Source: Methanosarcina sp.
Lineage (GTDB): Archaea > Halobacteriota > Methanosarcinia > Methanosarcinales > Methanosarcinaceae
Length of the DNA stretch: 11,511 nucleotides
NCBI GenBank assembly: GCA_013331265.1
Contig: DUGS01000176.1
Span: forward strand, 18,790 to 30,300
Reading direction: 5' to 3'
How positions within the stretch are numbered: the first letter of the stretch is position 1; every line of letters starts with the position of its first letter. The translations under genes and the position numbers were made by a program. Positions 1 to 6,593 of the stretch are shown here, in pieces. The notes beneath the pieces are model-generated. The model saw only the letters and a program-made list of their open reading frames with translations. It had not been told where the DNA came from and made no database searches.

Positions 1-51
1 AACATGTAAAATGCGATTTTAATTCCAGAGCAATTCCAAACTCACACTAAT

Positions 52-56
52 GGAGG
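52..56 (+). promoter_or_regulatory. Shine-Dalgarno site of the thermosome gene
   Basis: GGAGG lies 8 bases before the ATG at 65 and fixes the start. The first 50 bases are too short a leader for the promoter to be identified with confidence; it probably lies partly outside the window. Confidence 0.85.
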
Positions 57-64
57 ATTAAATT

Positions 65-1720
65 ATGGCAGGACAGCCAATATTCATTTTAAAAGAAGGA
101 AGTAAGCGAACTAGAGGCAGGGATGCCCAGAGCAACAACATTATGGCTGCAAAAGCAGTAGCAGAAGCAGTCAGAACCACCCTTGGCCCCAAAGGTATGG
201 ACAAGATGCTTGTAGACTCAATGGGCGATGTCGTTATTACAAACGACGGAGCAACCATTCTCAAAGAGATGGACATCGAGCACCCTGCAGCAAAGATGGT
301 GGTAGAAGTATCCAAGACCCAGGACGATGAAGTAGGAGACGGAACCACCAGTGCAGCTGTGGTCGCAGGTGAACTCTTAAGCAAAGCCGAAGGCTTAATC
401 GAACAGGAAGTCCACCCGACAATTATTGCATCCGGATACAGGATGGCAGCCGAGAAAGCTGTTGAAGTCCTTAACTCCCTGGCAATGGATGTGGATATGT
501 CTAACAGGGACCTGCTGGTCAGCATCGCCGAAACCGCCATGACCGGAAAAGGTGCGGAAGCCTCCAAGAAACTCCTTTCCGAGATTGCCGTAGATGCTGT
601 TACAAGCGTTGTCGACACAAACGGCAAAAAGACAGTTGACAAGGAAAACATCAGCGTTGTCAAGAAAGTCGGTGGCAGGATAGAAGATTCCGAGCTTATT
701 CCAGGCATGATCATTGACAAGGAAAGAGTCCACACAAACATGCCCGAGAAGGTCAAAGATGCAAAGATCATCCTTCTGAACTCCGCAATCGAACTCAAAG
801 ATACCGAAGTGGACGCAGAGATCTCAATAACCTCACCTGACCAGCTCCAGTCCTTCCTTGACCAGGAAGAGCAGATGCTTAAGAAAATCGTCCAGAAAGT
901 TATCGCCAGCGGCGCAAACGTAGTCTTCTGCCAGAAGGGCGTTGAAGACCTCGCTCAGCACTACCTCGCAAAAGCAGGCATCTTCGCTGTCCGCAGGGTC
1001 AAGAAGAGCGACATGGAAAAACTCGCAAGGGCAACTGGCGGCAAACTCATCACCAACCTTGACGAGATTACCCCCGAAGACCTTGGCTTTGCCAAACTTG
1101 TTGAAGAAAAGAAGGTTGGCGGCGACAGCATGACATTTGTCACAGGCTGCGACAACCCCAAAGCTGTTACTATTCTCCTGCGCGGCGGCACAGAACACGT
1201 TGTTGACAGCATAGACAGCGCTCTTGAAGACGCTCTCCGTGTGGTAGGAGTTGCAATCGAAGATGAAAAACTCGTTGCAGGCGGCGGCTCTCCAGAAGTA
1301 GAGGTTGCCCTCAGGCTCCAGGAATACGCAGCAACTCTCGAAGGCAGGGAACAGCTTGCAGTAAAAGCTTACGCCGATGCTCTCGAAGTTATCCCCAGGA
1401 CTCTTGCAGAAAACGCAGGCCTCGACCCGATCGACATGCTCATGGAGCTGCGCTCCCAGCACGAGAAAGGCATGAAGACTGCAGGACTTAATGTTTACGA
1501 AGGCAAGGTCGTTGACATGTGGAAGAGCTTCGTAGTCGAGCCCCTCAGAGTCAAGACCCAGGTAATCAATGCAGCTACAGAGTCTGCAGTTATGATCCTC
1601 AGGATCGACGACATCATCGCTTCTACCCGTGCAGCCCCAGGCCCTGAAGAAATGGGCGGAATGCCACCAGGAATGGGCGGAATGCCGGGAATGGGCGGAA
1701 TGCCACCAGGAATGATGTAA
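65..1720 (+). CDS. ths: Thermosome subunit (group II chaperonin, Hsp60/TCP-1 family)
   Basis: This is a 551-residue subunit of the cytosolic archaeal chaperonin, which folds proteins in a double-ring, ATP-driven chamber with a built-in lid. The length is normal for the family. Nucleotide-binding motifs are intact: TLGPKGMDKM at 39-48, TNDGATIL at 59-66, GDGTTS at 91-96 and AGGGSPE at 405-411. Aspartates expected in ATP hydrolysis are present at 60, 92 and 389. The apical domain lies around 210-370. The C-terminus is a Gly-Gly-Met/Pro-Pro-Gly-Met tail from 530, typical of thermosome subunits whose tails project into the cavity. The ATG follows a strong GGAGG at 52-56 with good spacing. Methanosarcina species carry several paralogous subunits, and I cannot say which one this is. 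No neighbour shares its strand and operon; a hairpin/T-run follows the stop. Codons are rich in C-ending forms, consistent with high expression. Confidence 0.98.
   Translation: MAGQPIFILKEGSKRTRGRDAQSNNIMAAKAVAEAVRTTLGPKGMDKMLVDSMGDVVITNDGATILKEMDIEHPAAKMVVEVSKTQDDEVGDGTTSAAVVAGELLSKAEGLIEQEVHPTIIASGYRMAAEKAVEVLNSLAMDVDMSNRDLLVSIAETAMTGKGAEASKKLLSEIAVDAVTSVVDTNGKKTVDKENISVVKKVGGRIEDSELIPGMIIDKERVHTNMPEKVKDAKIILLNSAIELKDTEVDAEISITSPDQLQSFLDQEEQMLKKIVQKVIASGANVVFCQKGVEDLAQHYLAKAGIFAVRRVKKSDMEKLARATGGKLITNLDEITPEDLGFAKLVEEKKVGGDSMTFVTGCDNPKAVTILLRGGTEHVVDSIDSALEDALRVVGVAIEDEKLVAGGGSPEVEVALRLQEYAATLEGREQLAVKAYADALEVIPRTLAENAGLDPIDMLMELRSQHEKGMKTAGLNVYEGKVVDMWKSFVVEPLRVKTQVINAATESAVMILRIDDIIASTRAAPGPEEMGGMPPGMGGMPGMGGMPPGMM
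1652..1711 (+). repeat. Coding tandem repeat for the GGM tail of the thermosome
   Basis: Three in-frame units beginning ATGGGCGGAATGCC occur at 1652-1672 (21 bp), 1673-1690 (18 bp) and 1691-1711 (21 bp). They encode Met-Gly-Gly-Met-Pro-rich steps from residue 530. Near-identity at the DNA level makes this segment prone to in-frame expansion or contraction, so tail length may vary among relatives. Confidence 0.85.
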
Positions 1721-1763
1721 ATTCCTGAAAAAATAAGAAAAACCGAAAACTGATTGAATCCAG

Positions 1764-1796
1764 AAAAAGGCGCAGTATTTTTACTGCACCTTTTTT
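1764..1796 (+). terminator. Hairpin/T-run terminator after the thermosome gene
   Basis: An outer stem pairs AAAAAGG (1764-1770) with CCTTTTTT (1789-1796). After one C/A mismatch, an inner stem pairs GCAGTA (1772-1777) with TACTGC (1782-1787) around a TTTT loop. The structure sits 44 bases after the stop codon and ends in six Ts on the plus strand. It reads like an intrinsic-type terminator, and T-tracts are established archaeal termination signals. Confidence 0.7.
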
Positions 1797-1821
1797 AAAG
1801 TTCAGTCAGAAAATATTCCAG

Positions 1822-1893
1822 GCCTGAAAGGCATTTTCCGGACTCTCAAAGGAAAATCCATGTGAATTTCCGTTCTCTTTTCCTCTTTCAGGC
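1822..1893. terminator. Nested inverted repeats between convergent genes
   Basis: GCCTGAAAG at 1822-1830 is exactly complementary to CTTTCAGGC at 1885-1893, which overlaps the stop codon of the leftward Orc1/Cdc6 gene. A second pair, ATTTTCC (1833-1839) and GGAAAAT (1851-1857), is nested inside. It could end the leftward transcript or stabilise its 3' end. The arms are seen directly; the role is inferred. Confidence 0.4.
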
Positions 1894-3009
1894 TTTTTTA
1901 AGGCAATTAAGAATGTCTGCAGCTTCGTATTTTGTTTTTATAATCCGTGTCCTGCCCCTTTTACCCTTGCCTGTAAAGTCAGCGTCCACGTAGTTAAGCA
2001 TCTGGAGCCTGTTGACCATGCCGTAAAAGCGGGTGTATCCAAGCTGTGTCAGCTCATGGAAGGATTTATAGAGCTCTCCAGCCTTAGTTTCATCCTTCTT
2101 TGCTATCAGTTCAAGCAGCTGTTTTTCAGGGTCTGATAGGAGGCTTATCCCTCTGCACAGATGGAGCAGTTTGGATGCTTCGTAAGCTTTCTCCACGTCC
2201 CCTAATAAGATCATGCGGCTTCCCCTGCGTTCTGCGTTAAAACCTGAACGTCTGAGAAGGTCGATTCCAACCCTCAAATCTCCTGTCTTTTCCACATAAG
2301 AGACGATAAGTTCCAGCACTTCGCCAGAGACTACTTTGGGGTAAAAACCATACCTGACCCTGTCCTTAAGGATATCCAGAAGCTCTGCCTCCTCATACCT
2401 TGGGAAGGATATTTCTTCAGGCAGGAAAACCGAGTTAACTCTGGAATCCAGGCAGTAAAGGTCAGATGCATCATTTACTATCCCTATAACCCCGATTTTT
2501 GCTCCCGGATATTGCTCATGAGCCCTTAGCAGAGAATACATTACTTCATTTGCATGCCCTTCACAGCACAGATAATTAAGGTCGTCAAGTGCTACAACCA
2601 GGACTTTTTCCGAAGAAATCAGAAAATTTACAACAGCCTCAAAGAGTTTTCTGAAAGCAATCCCGGAATTAGGGGGAGAGATCCCAAACAGCTGCCTGTA
2701 AATTCTGGACATTACGGCAAAACGTGTGGAATCAATCTGGCAGTTAACCTTTACAGCCACAACACCCGGAGCATGAGCTTCGATCTCTTTGAAAACCTTC
2801 ATAATTGCACTCGTCTTTCCAGTGCCCGGAGGGCCGACCATTAAACAGTTTAAAGGTCGCATGCCGCGCAGGGCAGGTTTGAGTGCAAACCTGAGCGCAT
2901 TTAACTGCGAATCCCTGTGGGGAAAATATTCAGGGAGATAATCTGGCTCAAGTACCGAAAGGTCCTTAAATAGAGTTTCGTCCCAGAGTAGTATATCGTT
3001 GCCTGTCAA
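1888..3009 (-). CDS. cdc6: Orc1/Cdc6-family replication initiator ATPase
   Basis: This 373-residue AAA+ protein is of the archaeal Orc1/Cdc6 type, which binds origin DNA and helps load the MCM helicase. The N-terminal family signature around 14-45 (LFKDLSVLEPDYLPEYFPHR) precedes Walker A, GPPGTGKT, at 59-66. Walker B is VLVVALDDLN at 136-145, with Asp143 where most relatives have Glu. Sensor 1 is IGIVND near 175-180, the arginine-finger region is LDSRVNSVF near 187-195, and a sensor-2 Arg lies in GDLRVGIDLLRR near 243-254. A C-terminal winged helix spans about 290-365, with a basic wing GKGKRGRTR at 347-355. Start: TTG at 3009 behind AAAGGAG. The only nearby ATG (3015-3017) is out of frame, and an in-frame stop lies upstream of TTG. 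It is convergent with the thermosome gene and divergent from the CYTH/CHAD gene. It may be a secondary Cdc6 paralogue rather than the main origin-linked one. Confidence 0.93.
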   Translation of the reverse strand: MTGNDILLWDETLFKDLSVLEPDYLPEYFPHRDSQLNALRFALKPALRGMRPLNCLMVGPPGTGKTSAIMKVFKEIEAHAPGVVAVKVNCQIDSTRFAVMSRIYRQLFGISPPNSGIAFRKLFEAVVNFLISSEKVLVVALDDLNYLCCEGHANEVMYSLLRAHEQYPGAKIGVIGIVNDASDLYCLDSRVNSVFLPEEISFPRYEEAELLDILKDRVRYGFYPKVVSGEVLELIVSYVEKTGDLRVGIDLLRRSGFNAERRGSRMILLGDVEKAYEASKLLHLCRGISLLSDPEKQLLELIAKKDETKAGELYKSFHELTQLGYTRFYGMVNRLQMLNYVDADFTGKGKRGRTRIIKTKYEAADILNCLKKA

Positions 3010-3018
3010 GGAAACATG

Positions 3019-3025
3019 CTCCTTT
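3019..3025 (-). promoter_or_regulatory. Shine-Dalgarno site that selects the TTG start of cdc6
   Basis: AAAGGAG on the minus strand ends 9 bases before TTG (3009-3007), normal spacing. An ATG at 3017-3015 is only one base from the site and opens ATG TTT CCT TGA, whose stop overlaps the TTG. Spacing and the continuous protein signature both favour TTG. Confidence 0.75.
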
Positions 3026-3066
3026 GTGATTGATGTGTATTAATGTAGTATTTTTGCCGCTGGATT

Positions 3067-3075
3067 CTTATAAAT
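3067..3075 (-). promoter_or_regulatory. Candidate TATA box for cdc6
   Basis: ATTTATAAG on the minus strand resembles an archaeal TATA box. It would place the transcript start about 25 bases downstream, near 3043, giving a leader of roughly 35 bases to the TTG. The box is nearly symmetric, so it could also be read on the plus strand. Assigned by sequence similarity only. Confidence 0.45.
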
Positions 3076-3546
3076 GGATTTCCTGTGATTGCAGAATACT
3101 GATTTTGAGTGCTGGTCTGTAAAAGTATGTTTGAATGACCGGGTCTCAATCGAATGCAGCATAAATGAATATTCAGTGTAATTAAATATTATGAGTTTCA
3201 TAGTTTGAACAGATATTTAAAAGGTCATACTCCAGTTTTGATATAAATAAGTTAAATTTTTGTAAATATATCTATTGTTCTGTTTAAATTTTTCATAAAT
3301 ATGTTTTATTACATTTTAGCTTTTTTGAATTTTTACAGAATAATGAACTCTGAATAATGAATTACTTATAAACAAGCATCCCGTAATTTTGGGAGACTGT
3401 CAAGGAAACTAATAATCAAATAATCTAATAATATTAACAACCAGTCCCGGATAAAGAAAGAAACTTATGGCTTGCCCTGTTAACTATATTTATTGGTTGA
3501 AGAGCATCATGAGATTAATTGAAGAAAAATTGAAAAATAATTAGAG

Positions 3547-3556
3547 TATAATTAAA
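3547..3556 (+). promoter_or_regulatory. Possible TATA element for the CYTH/CHAD gene
   Basis: GTATAATTAA is a TATA-like string on the plus strand that would start transcription near 3575, giving a leader of about 115 bases to the ATG at 3690. It lies just upstream of the 18-bp direct repeat. Other TATA-like strings nearby (for example 3485-3493) are equally possible. Confidence 0.3.
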
Positions 3557-3565
3557 AACATGAGC

Positions 3566-3602
3566 GGATTCCTGACCATATTAAGGACTCCTGAGCATAT
3601 TA
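3566..3602 (+). repeat. 18-bp near-exact direct repeat upstream of the CYTH/CHAD gene
   Basis: GGATTCCTGACCATATTA (3566-3583) and GGACTCCTGAGCATATTA (3585-3602) match at 16 of 18 positions with a 19-bp period. The pair lies between the candidate TATA element and the start codon, so it would be in the 5' leader or act as an operator. Function unknown. Confidence 0.75.
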
Positions 3603-3678
3603 TTCATGAGAATATCTTTGAAAGTTAACTGCATATTTGAAAAACAGGCGCCGACGTGCTCGATATTTATAGTGGGAC

Positions 3679-3685
3679 GGGGAGA
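3679..3685 (+). promoter_or_regulatory. Shine-Dalgarno site that decides the CYTH/CHAD start
   Basis: GGGGAGA lies immediately upstream of the ATG at 3690 with proper spacing. An upstream in-frame ATG at 3606 has no such site and would add 28 residues before the conserved CYTH start MEIESKFLV. Confidence 0.8.
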
Positions 3686-3689
3686 AAAT

Positions 3690-6449
3690 ATGGAAATTGA
3701 ATCGAAGTTTTTGGTAACTGAAGAAACAGATTTTAAAGCGCTTGAAAATCTCTCCACGCTTGCTTCTTATACAATTTCTGAAGCTAAGATCCAGCTAAAT
3801 GAGGACACTTTTCTTGATACTGAAAATAAAGACATAATGGCTGCAGGGTATTACCTGAGAGTAAGAAAAGACTCAGGTGAAAAAGGGAAATGGGTCACTA
3901 TCAAAAGTCTGGGGGGCTTTAAAGCCGGAACCCACCAAAGGGAAGAATATGTCAGCTTCCTGCCTGAAGGGCTTTCTGTACTCGAATGCCCGGACCTCCG
4001 CATTAGAAATATGATTTTCCAGTTCACTTCAGGGCTTAGCCTGTTCCCGTTAATCGCCCTCAAACAGAAAAGAATAATTCGCCAGTTAAAGCTTGAAGAA
4101 AAACCGATAGCTGACCTTTATCTGGATAGGGTTAACCTCAAAAGCGAGAGCAGGAAGAAAATATACAATGAATTTGAGGTTGAACTTAAAAGCGGAGGGA
4201 CTGTTGACGACCTTGAGACCATCAGGGCTTTCCTGCTTGACCATTACAGCCTTATAGAAAGCCCCTTTTCGAAGTTTGAAAGAGCCTATATTTTCAGGGA
4301 AAATCTCCCGGAAAAAACCCTGCTGGACCTGAAAGAAAGAGCTGTCTGCACACAGCTGGCTAACCACAAAAATATCTACGGAAAGCAAGCTAAAATTCTG
4401 CTTTTACTTGACAGGGGCAGTAGTCCTGCGGAACTCAGCCTTCTACTCAAAGTCCCGGAGCCTGAGATCGAAGCCTTACTCTCGCAGTTTGGAAAAGAAG
4501 GGCTTTCTATCTTTCCATTTACAGGAGCCAGAGAAGAAATCACTGGAAAAAGTCTGATGTTTTATTTTCAATCCGGAAGAGGGAGTCCAGAAAGCAGCTG
4601 GACAAAAATGGGTTACGAGGAATGGACTCCCGAAGCACTCTTAAAATTCTATGGGATTAGCAGAGAGAAGGCAGAAAATATAATGGCAGGAGCCCTCACC
4701 CTCTTTGATGGGCTTTCTGCTTATCACAGGTTAGGAAAAGAAGAAAGAAAACTGCTTGGGCTTGCAGCTCTCTTACAGAACATTGGAAGTACTTCACGCA
4801 GGGAAGAAGAAAACCCTATCATCAAGGAGATTATCCTTACGCATCCCCTTAAAGGCCTGAAGCCTAATGAATTACAGATGCTGGCTCTGATTATGGAACT
4901 TCACGATCCTTCAATAAATGAGAAACAGATCTGTCTCGCTCTTGAAGAAAGAAATACCGGCCTTTCTCCTGCTTTTCAGAATAAAGCCCTTACTCTTACG
5001 GCTTTTCTCCGTATCGCCAGTAATTTAGAAACCGAAAATCAAAGGTCTTTGCCCTGCAGGTTCAGACAGCTTGATGGAGCTGTTGAAATAGAACTTACTG
5101 GGCCTGATGCGGAAAAAACTGCAAAGAGGGCAGAAAAGAGAAGTAAACTCTGGGAATATCTCTTCAGCACCGAATTACGGTTTATTCAGGCAAATGAACC
5201 TTTTGATACCGAAATATCAGAAAAAACCCTGGAAGAAACCCCGGAAAAAGCCTTAAAAAAATCTTTAGAAAAAAAACAGAGAGAAGAAGGAAAAGAAGCT
5301 GGAAAAGAAAAAGAGGAAAAAACCAGGGAGAAAATTGAGGACATAACTAAAAAGGACATAACTAAAAAGGACATAACTAAAAAGAACATAACTGAAAAAG
5401 ATAAAACCGAAAAAGATAAAACCGAAAAAAGAACCGAGAAGAAAAAAAGAAGAGAAATTCAAAAATTCACGGTCAGACCGGAAGATTCCATGGCCTTTGT
5501 TGCGCAAAGGATTTTTGTATATCAGTTTTCCCAGATGCTTGCCCATGAAAAGGGAACCCGAAAAGGAGAAGATATCGAAGAACTGCATGATATGCGCGTT
5601 GCGGTCCGCAGGATGAGGGCAGCGGCAATAGTCTTTGATAAATACCTTGACTCTGAAAAAGTGGAGCCTCACCTTAAAGGGCTCAAAAGAACCCTTGGTG
5701 CCCTGGGAGGAGTCCGGGACCTTGATGTTTTCCGGGAAAAAGCAGAAACTTACCTGAAAACCCTGCCTTCAGGGCGTGAACATGACCTTGACCCTCTTTT
5801 TCTTACACTTGCAGAGGAGAGAGAAAAAGCCAGGGAAGACATGCTTGATTACCTGGACAGTGAAAAATACAGCCGTTTTAAAAAAGACTTTTCGGAATTT
5901 CTGGACTTTCCGGAAACCTGGGCTCTACCTACGACTACGGAGAAACACGATTCTCTGCCTCACAGGGTAAAGGATGTTCTTCCTTCCATCCTCTATGCCC
6001 GTTTAGCTGATATAAGCGCCTATTCCGAATGGGTGGAAGGACCCTATGTTTCGGTTGAAAGGCTGCACAGGCTCAGGATTGCTGCCAAGGGGCTGCGTTA
6101 TACTCTGGAGTTCTTTGAGAACGTGCTTGGAAAAGAAGTTGAGGGCCTTATCAAGGATTTCAAAGCTCTGCAGGACCACCTCGGAGACCTGCACGATGCA
6201 GCAGTTGCAACTGAAATGCTGGATACCTATCTAAAGACAGGAGCCTGGGGACTTTCAGGAAATGAAAAGGCATCATATGAAAAGCAAGTTCTTGAGAACC
6301 ATGAAGGAATTGAAGCTTACCTCGCCTACAGGGAAGCGGAGCTTTTAACTTTGCTCGACACTTTTCCGGAAGCCTGGGAAAAAGTCCGGGTAGGTGAGTT
6401 TAGAAAGAAAATTGAAAGCGCGATCAGAAGCCTGTATGAAGGCCTCTGA
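3690..6449 (+). CDS. CYTH / HTH-like / pseudo-HD / CHAD multidomain polyphosphate-associated protein
   Basis: This 919-residue protein probably acts on or binds tripolyphosphate or polyP in the cytosol. Residues 2-205 are a CYTH (triphosphate tunnel) domain with the ExExK signature EIESK (2-6), YYLRVRK (54-60) and EFEVEL (161-166), retaining the acidic and basic residues expected for metal and phosphate binding. Residues 230-272 resemble a helix-turn-helix (KILLLLDRGSSPAELSLLL). Residues 321-500 align by eye with the HD region of the neighbouring Ppx, but the His-Asp pair is Gln363-Asn364. A Lys/Glu-rich linker (about 507-591) contains DITKK-type repeats. Residues 592-919 form a CHAD domain with conserved histidines at 633 (LHDMRVAVRRMR), 793 (LHRLRIAAKGLRY) and 835 (GDLHDA); CHAD domains bind polyP. 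The start at 3690 is set by its Shine-Dalgarno site and the CYTH signature. The gene is convergent with ppx. Whether it hydrolyses triphosphate, senses polyP or binds DNA is not known. Confidence 0.9.
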   Translation: MEIESKFLVTEETDFKALENLSTLASYTISEAKIQLNEDTFLDTENKDIMAAGYYLRVRKDSGEKGKWVTIKSLGGFKAGTHQREEYVSFLPEGLSVLECPDLRIRNMIFQFTSGLSLFPLIALKQKRIIRQLKLEEKPIADLYLDRVNLKSESRKKIYNEFEVELKSGGTVDDLETIRAFLLDHYSLIESPFSKFERAYIFRENLPEKTLLDLKERAVCTQLANHKNIYGKQAKILLLLDRGSSPAELSLLLKVPEPEIEALLSQFGKEGLSIFPFTGAREEITGKSLMFYFQSGRGSPESSWTKMGYEEWTPEALLKFYGISREKAENIMAGALTLFDGLSAYHRLGKEERKLLGLAALLQNIGSTSRREEENPIIKEIILTHPLKGLKPNELQMLALIMELHDPSINEKQICLALEERNTGLSPAFQNKALTLTAFLRIASNLETENQRSLPCRFRQLDGAVEIELTGPDAEKTAKRAEKRSKLWEYLFSTELRFIQANEPFDTEISEKTLEETPEKALKKSLEKKQREEGKEAGKEKEEKTREKIEDITKKDITKKDITKKNITEKDKTEKDKTEKRTEKKKRREIQKFTVRPEDSMAFVAQRIFVYQFSQMLAHEKGTRKGEDIEELHDMRVAVRRMRAAAIVFDKYLDSEKVEPHLKGLKRTLGALGGVRDLDVFREKAETYLKTLPSGREHDLDPLFLTLAEEREKAREDMLDYLDSEKYSRFKKDFSEFLDFPETWALPTTTEKHDSLPHRVKDVLPSILYARLADISAYSEWVEGPYVSVERLHRLRIAAKGLRYTLEFFENVLGKEVEGLIKDFKALQDHLGDLHDAAVATEMLDTYLKTGAWGLSGNEKASYEKQVLENHEGIEAYLAYREAELLTLLDTFPEAWEKVRVGEFRKKIESAIRSLYEGL
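5341..5430 (+). repeat. Six 15-bp tandem repeats in the CYTH/CHAD linker
   Basis: Units of the type ACATAACTAAAAAGG begin at 5341, 5356, 5371, 5386, 5401 and 5416. The first three are nearly identical and the last two are diverged (ATAAAACCGAAAAAG). Being 5 codons long, they keep frame and encode DITKK, NITEK and DKTEK steps (residues about 551-580). The A-rich tract likely encodes a flexible or charged helical spacer and may vary in copy number. Confidence 0.9.
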
Positions 6450-6460
6450 TGGACTTTCAG

Positions 6461-6508
6461 TTTATTTTTAGATTCTCTGCGTATTTTTTGGATTTTACTT
6501 TATTTTTT
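6461..6508 (+). terminator. T-tract terminator region after the CYTH/CHAD gene
   Basis: Several T-runs (TTTATTTTTA at 6461-6470, ATTTTTTG near 6483-6490, TATTTTTTAA at 6501-6510) start 12 bases after the stop at 6449. Repeated T-tracts are a known archaeal termination signal. No strong hairpin is seen on this strand. Confidence 0.5.
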
Positions 6509-6551
6509 AAAAACAATTGAAATTGGAAAAAACTAAAAAATTCAATTTTTG

Positions 6552-6574
6552 AAAAAGCTCCGTTTTTGAGGGAG
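6552..6574 (-). terminator. Candidate terminator of ppx
   Basis: On the minus strand CTCC (6574-6571) pairs with GGAG (6561-6558) around a 9-base loop, followed after one base by TTTTT (6556-6552), 20 bases beyond the ppx stop. A perfect AT-rich inverted repeat, AAAAATT-C-AATTTTT (6536-6550), follows and could serve both converging transcripts. The 4-bp stem is weak. Confidence 0.4.
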
Positions 6575-6593
6575 TTCTGTTCCTGAATAAGTT

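Larger units (their letters stand above)
3010..3689. other. AT-rich divergent intergenic region
   Basis: About 680 bp without a supportable gene lies between the divergent cdc6 and CYTH/CHAD genes. It is strongly AT-rich, especially 3180-3460, with AATAATC-like short repeats around 3411-3437 and several TATA-like strings (TATAAATA near 3242, CTTATAAAC near 3366, TATAATTA near 3547). Two GAATAATGAA copies occur around 3339-3362. A near-exact 18-bp direct repeat lies at 3566-3602. An origin is conceivable because archaeal origins often adjoin orc1/cdc6 genes, but I recognise no origin recognition box here. No tRNA or other RNA gene is seen. Confidence 0.6.

Noticed and set aside
58..798. Long minus-strand open frame opposite the thermosome gene (246 codons)
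   Set aside because: It is fully antisense to a clearly conserved gene, has Ser/Thr/Leu-rich composition typical of a reverse-frame shadow, and shows no recognisable domain.
3509..3544. 11-codon ORF (MRLIEEKLKNN) upstream of the CYTH/CHAD gene
   Set aside because: It is too short to judge, its ribosome site is weak, and such ORFs are expected by chance in AT-rich DNA.
3606..3689. Upstream ATG start for the CYTH/CHAD gene adding 28 residues
   Set aside because: It has no ribosome site, and the CYTH signature begins exactly at the ATG at 3690, which has GGGGAGA in front.
5265..5672. Minus-strand Phe/Ser-rich frame opposite the linker and CHAD start
   Set aside because: The Phe/Leu runs are the reverse complement of the A-rich Lys/Glu repeat, not a real membrane protein.
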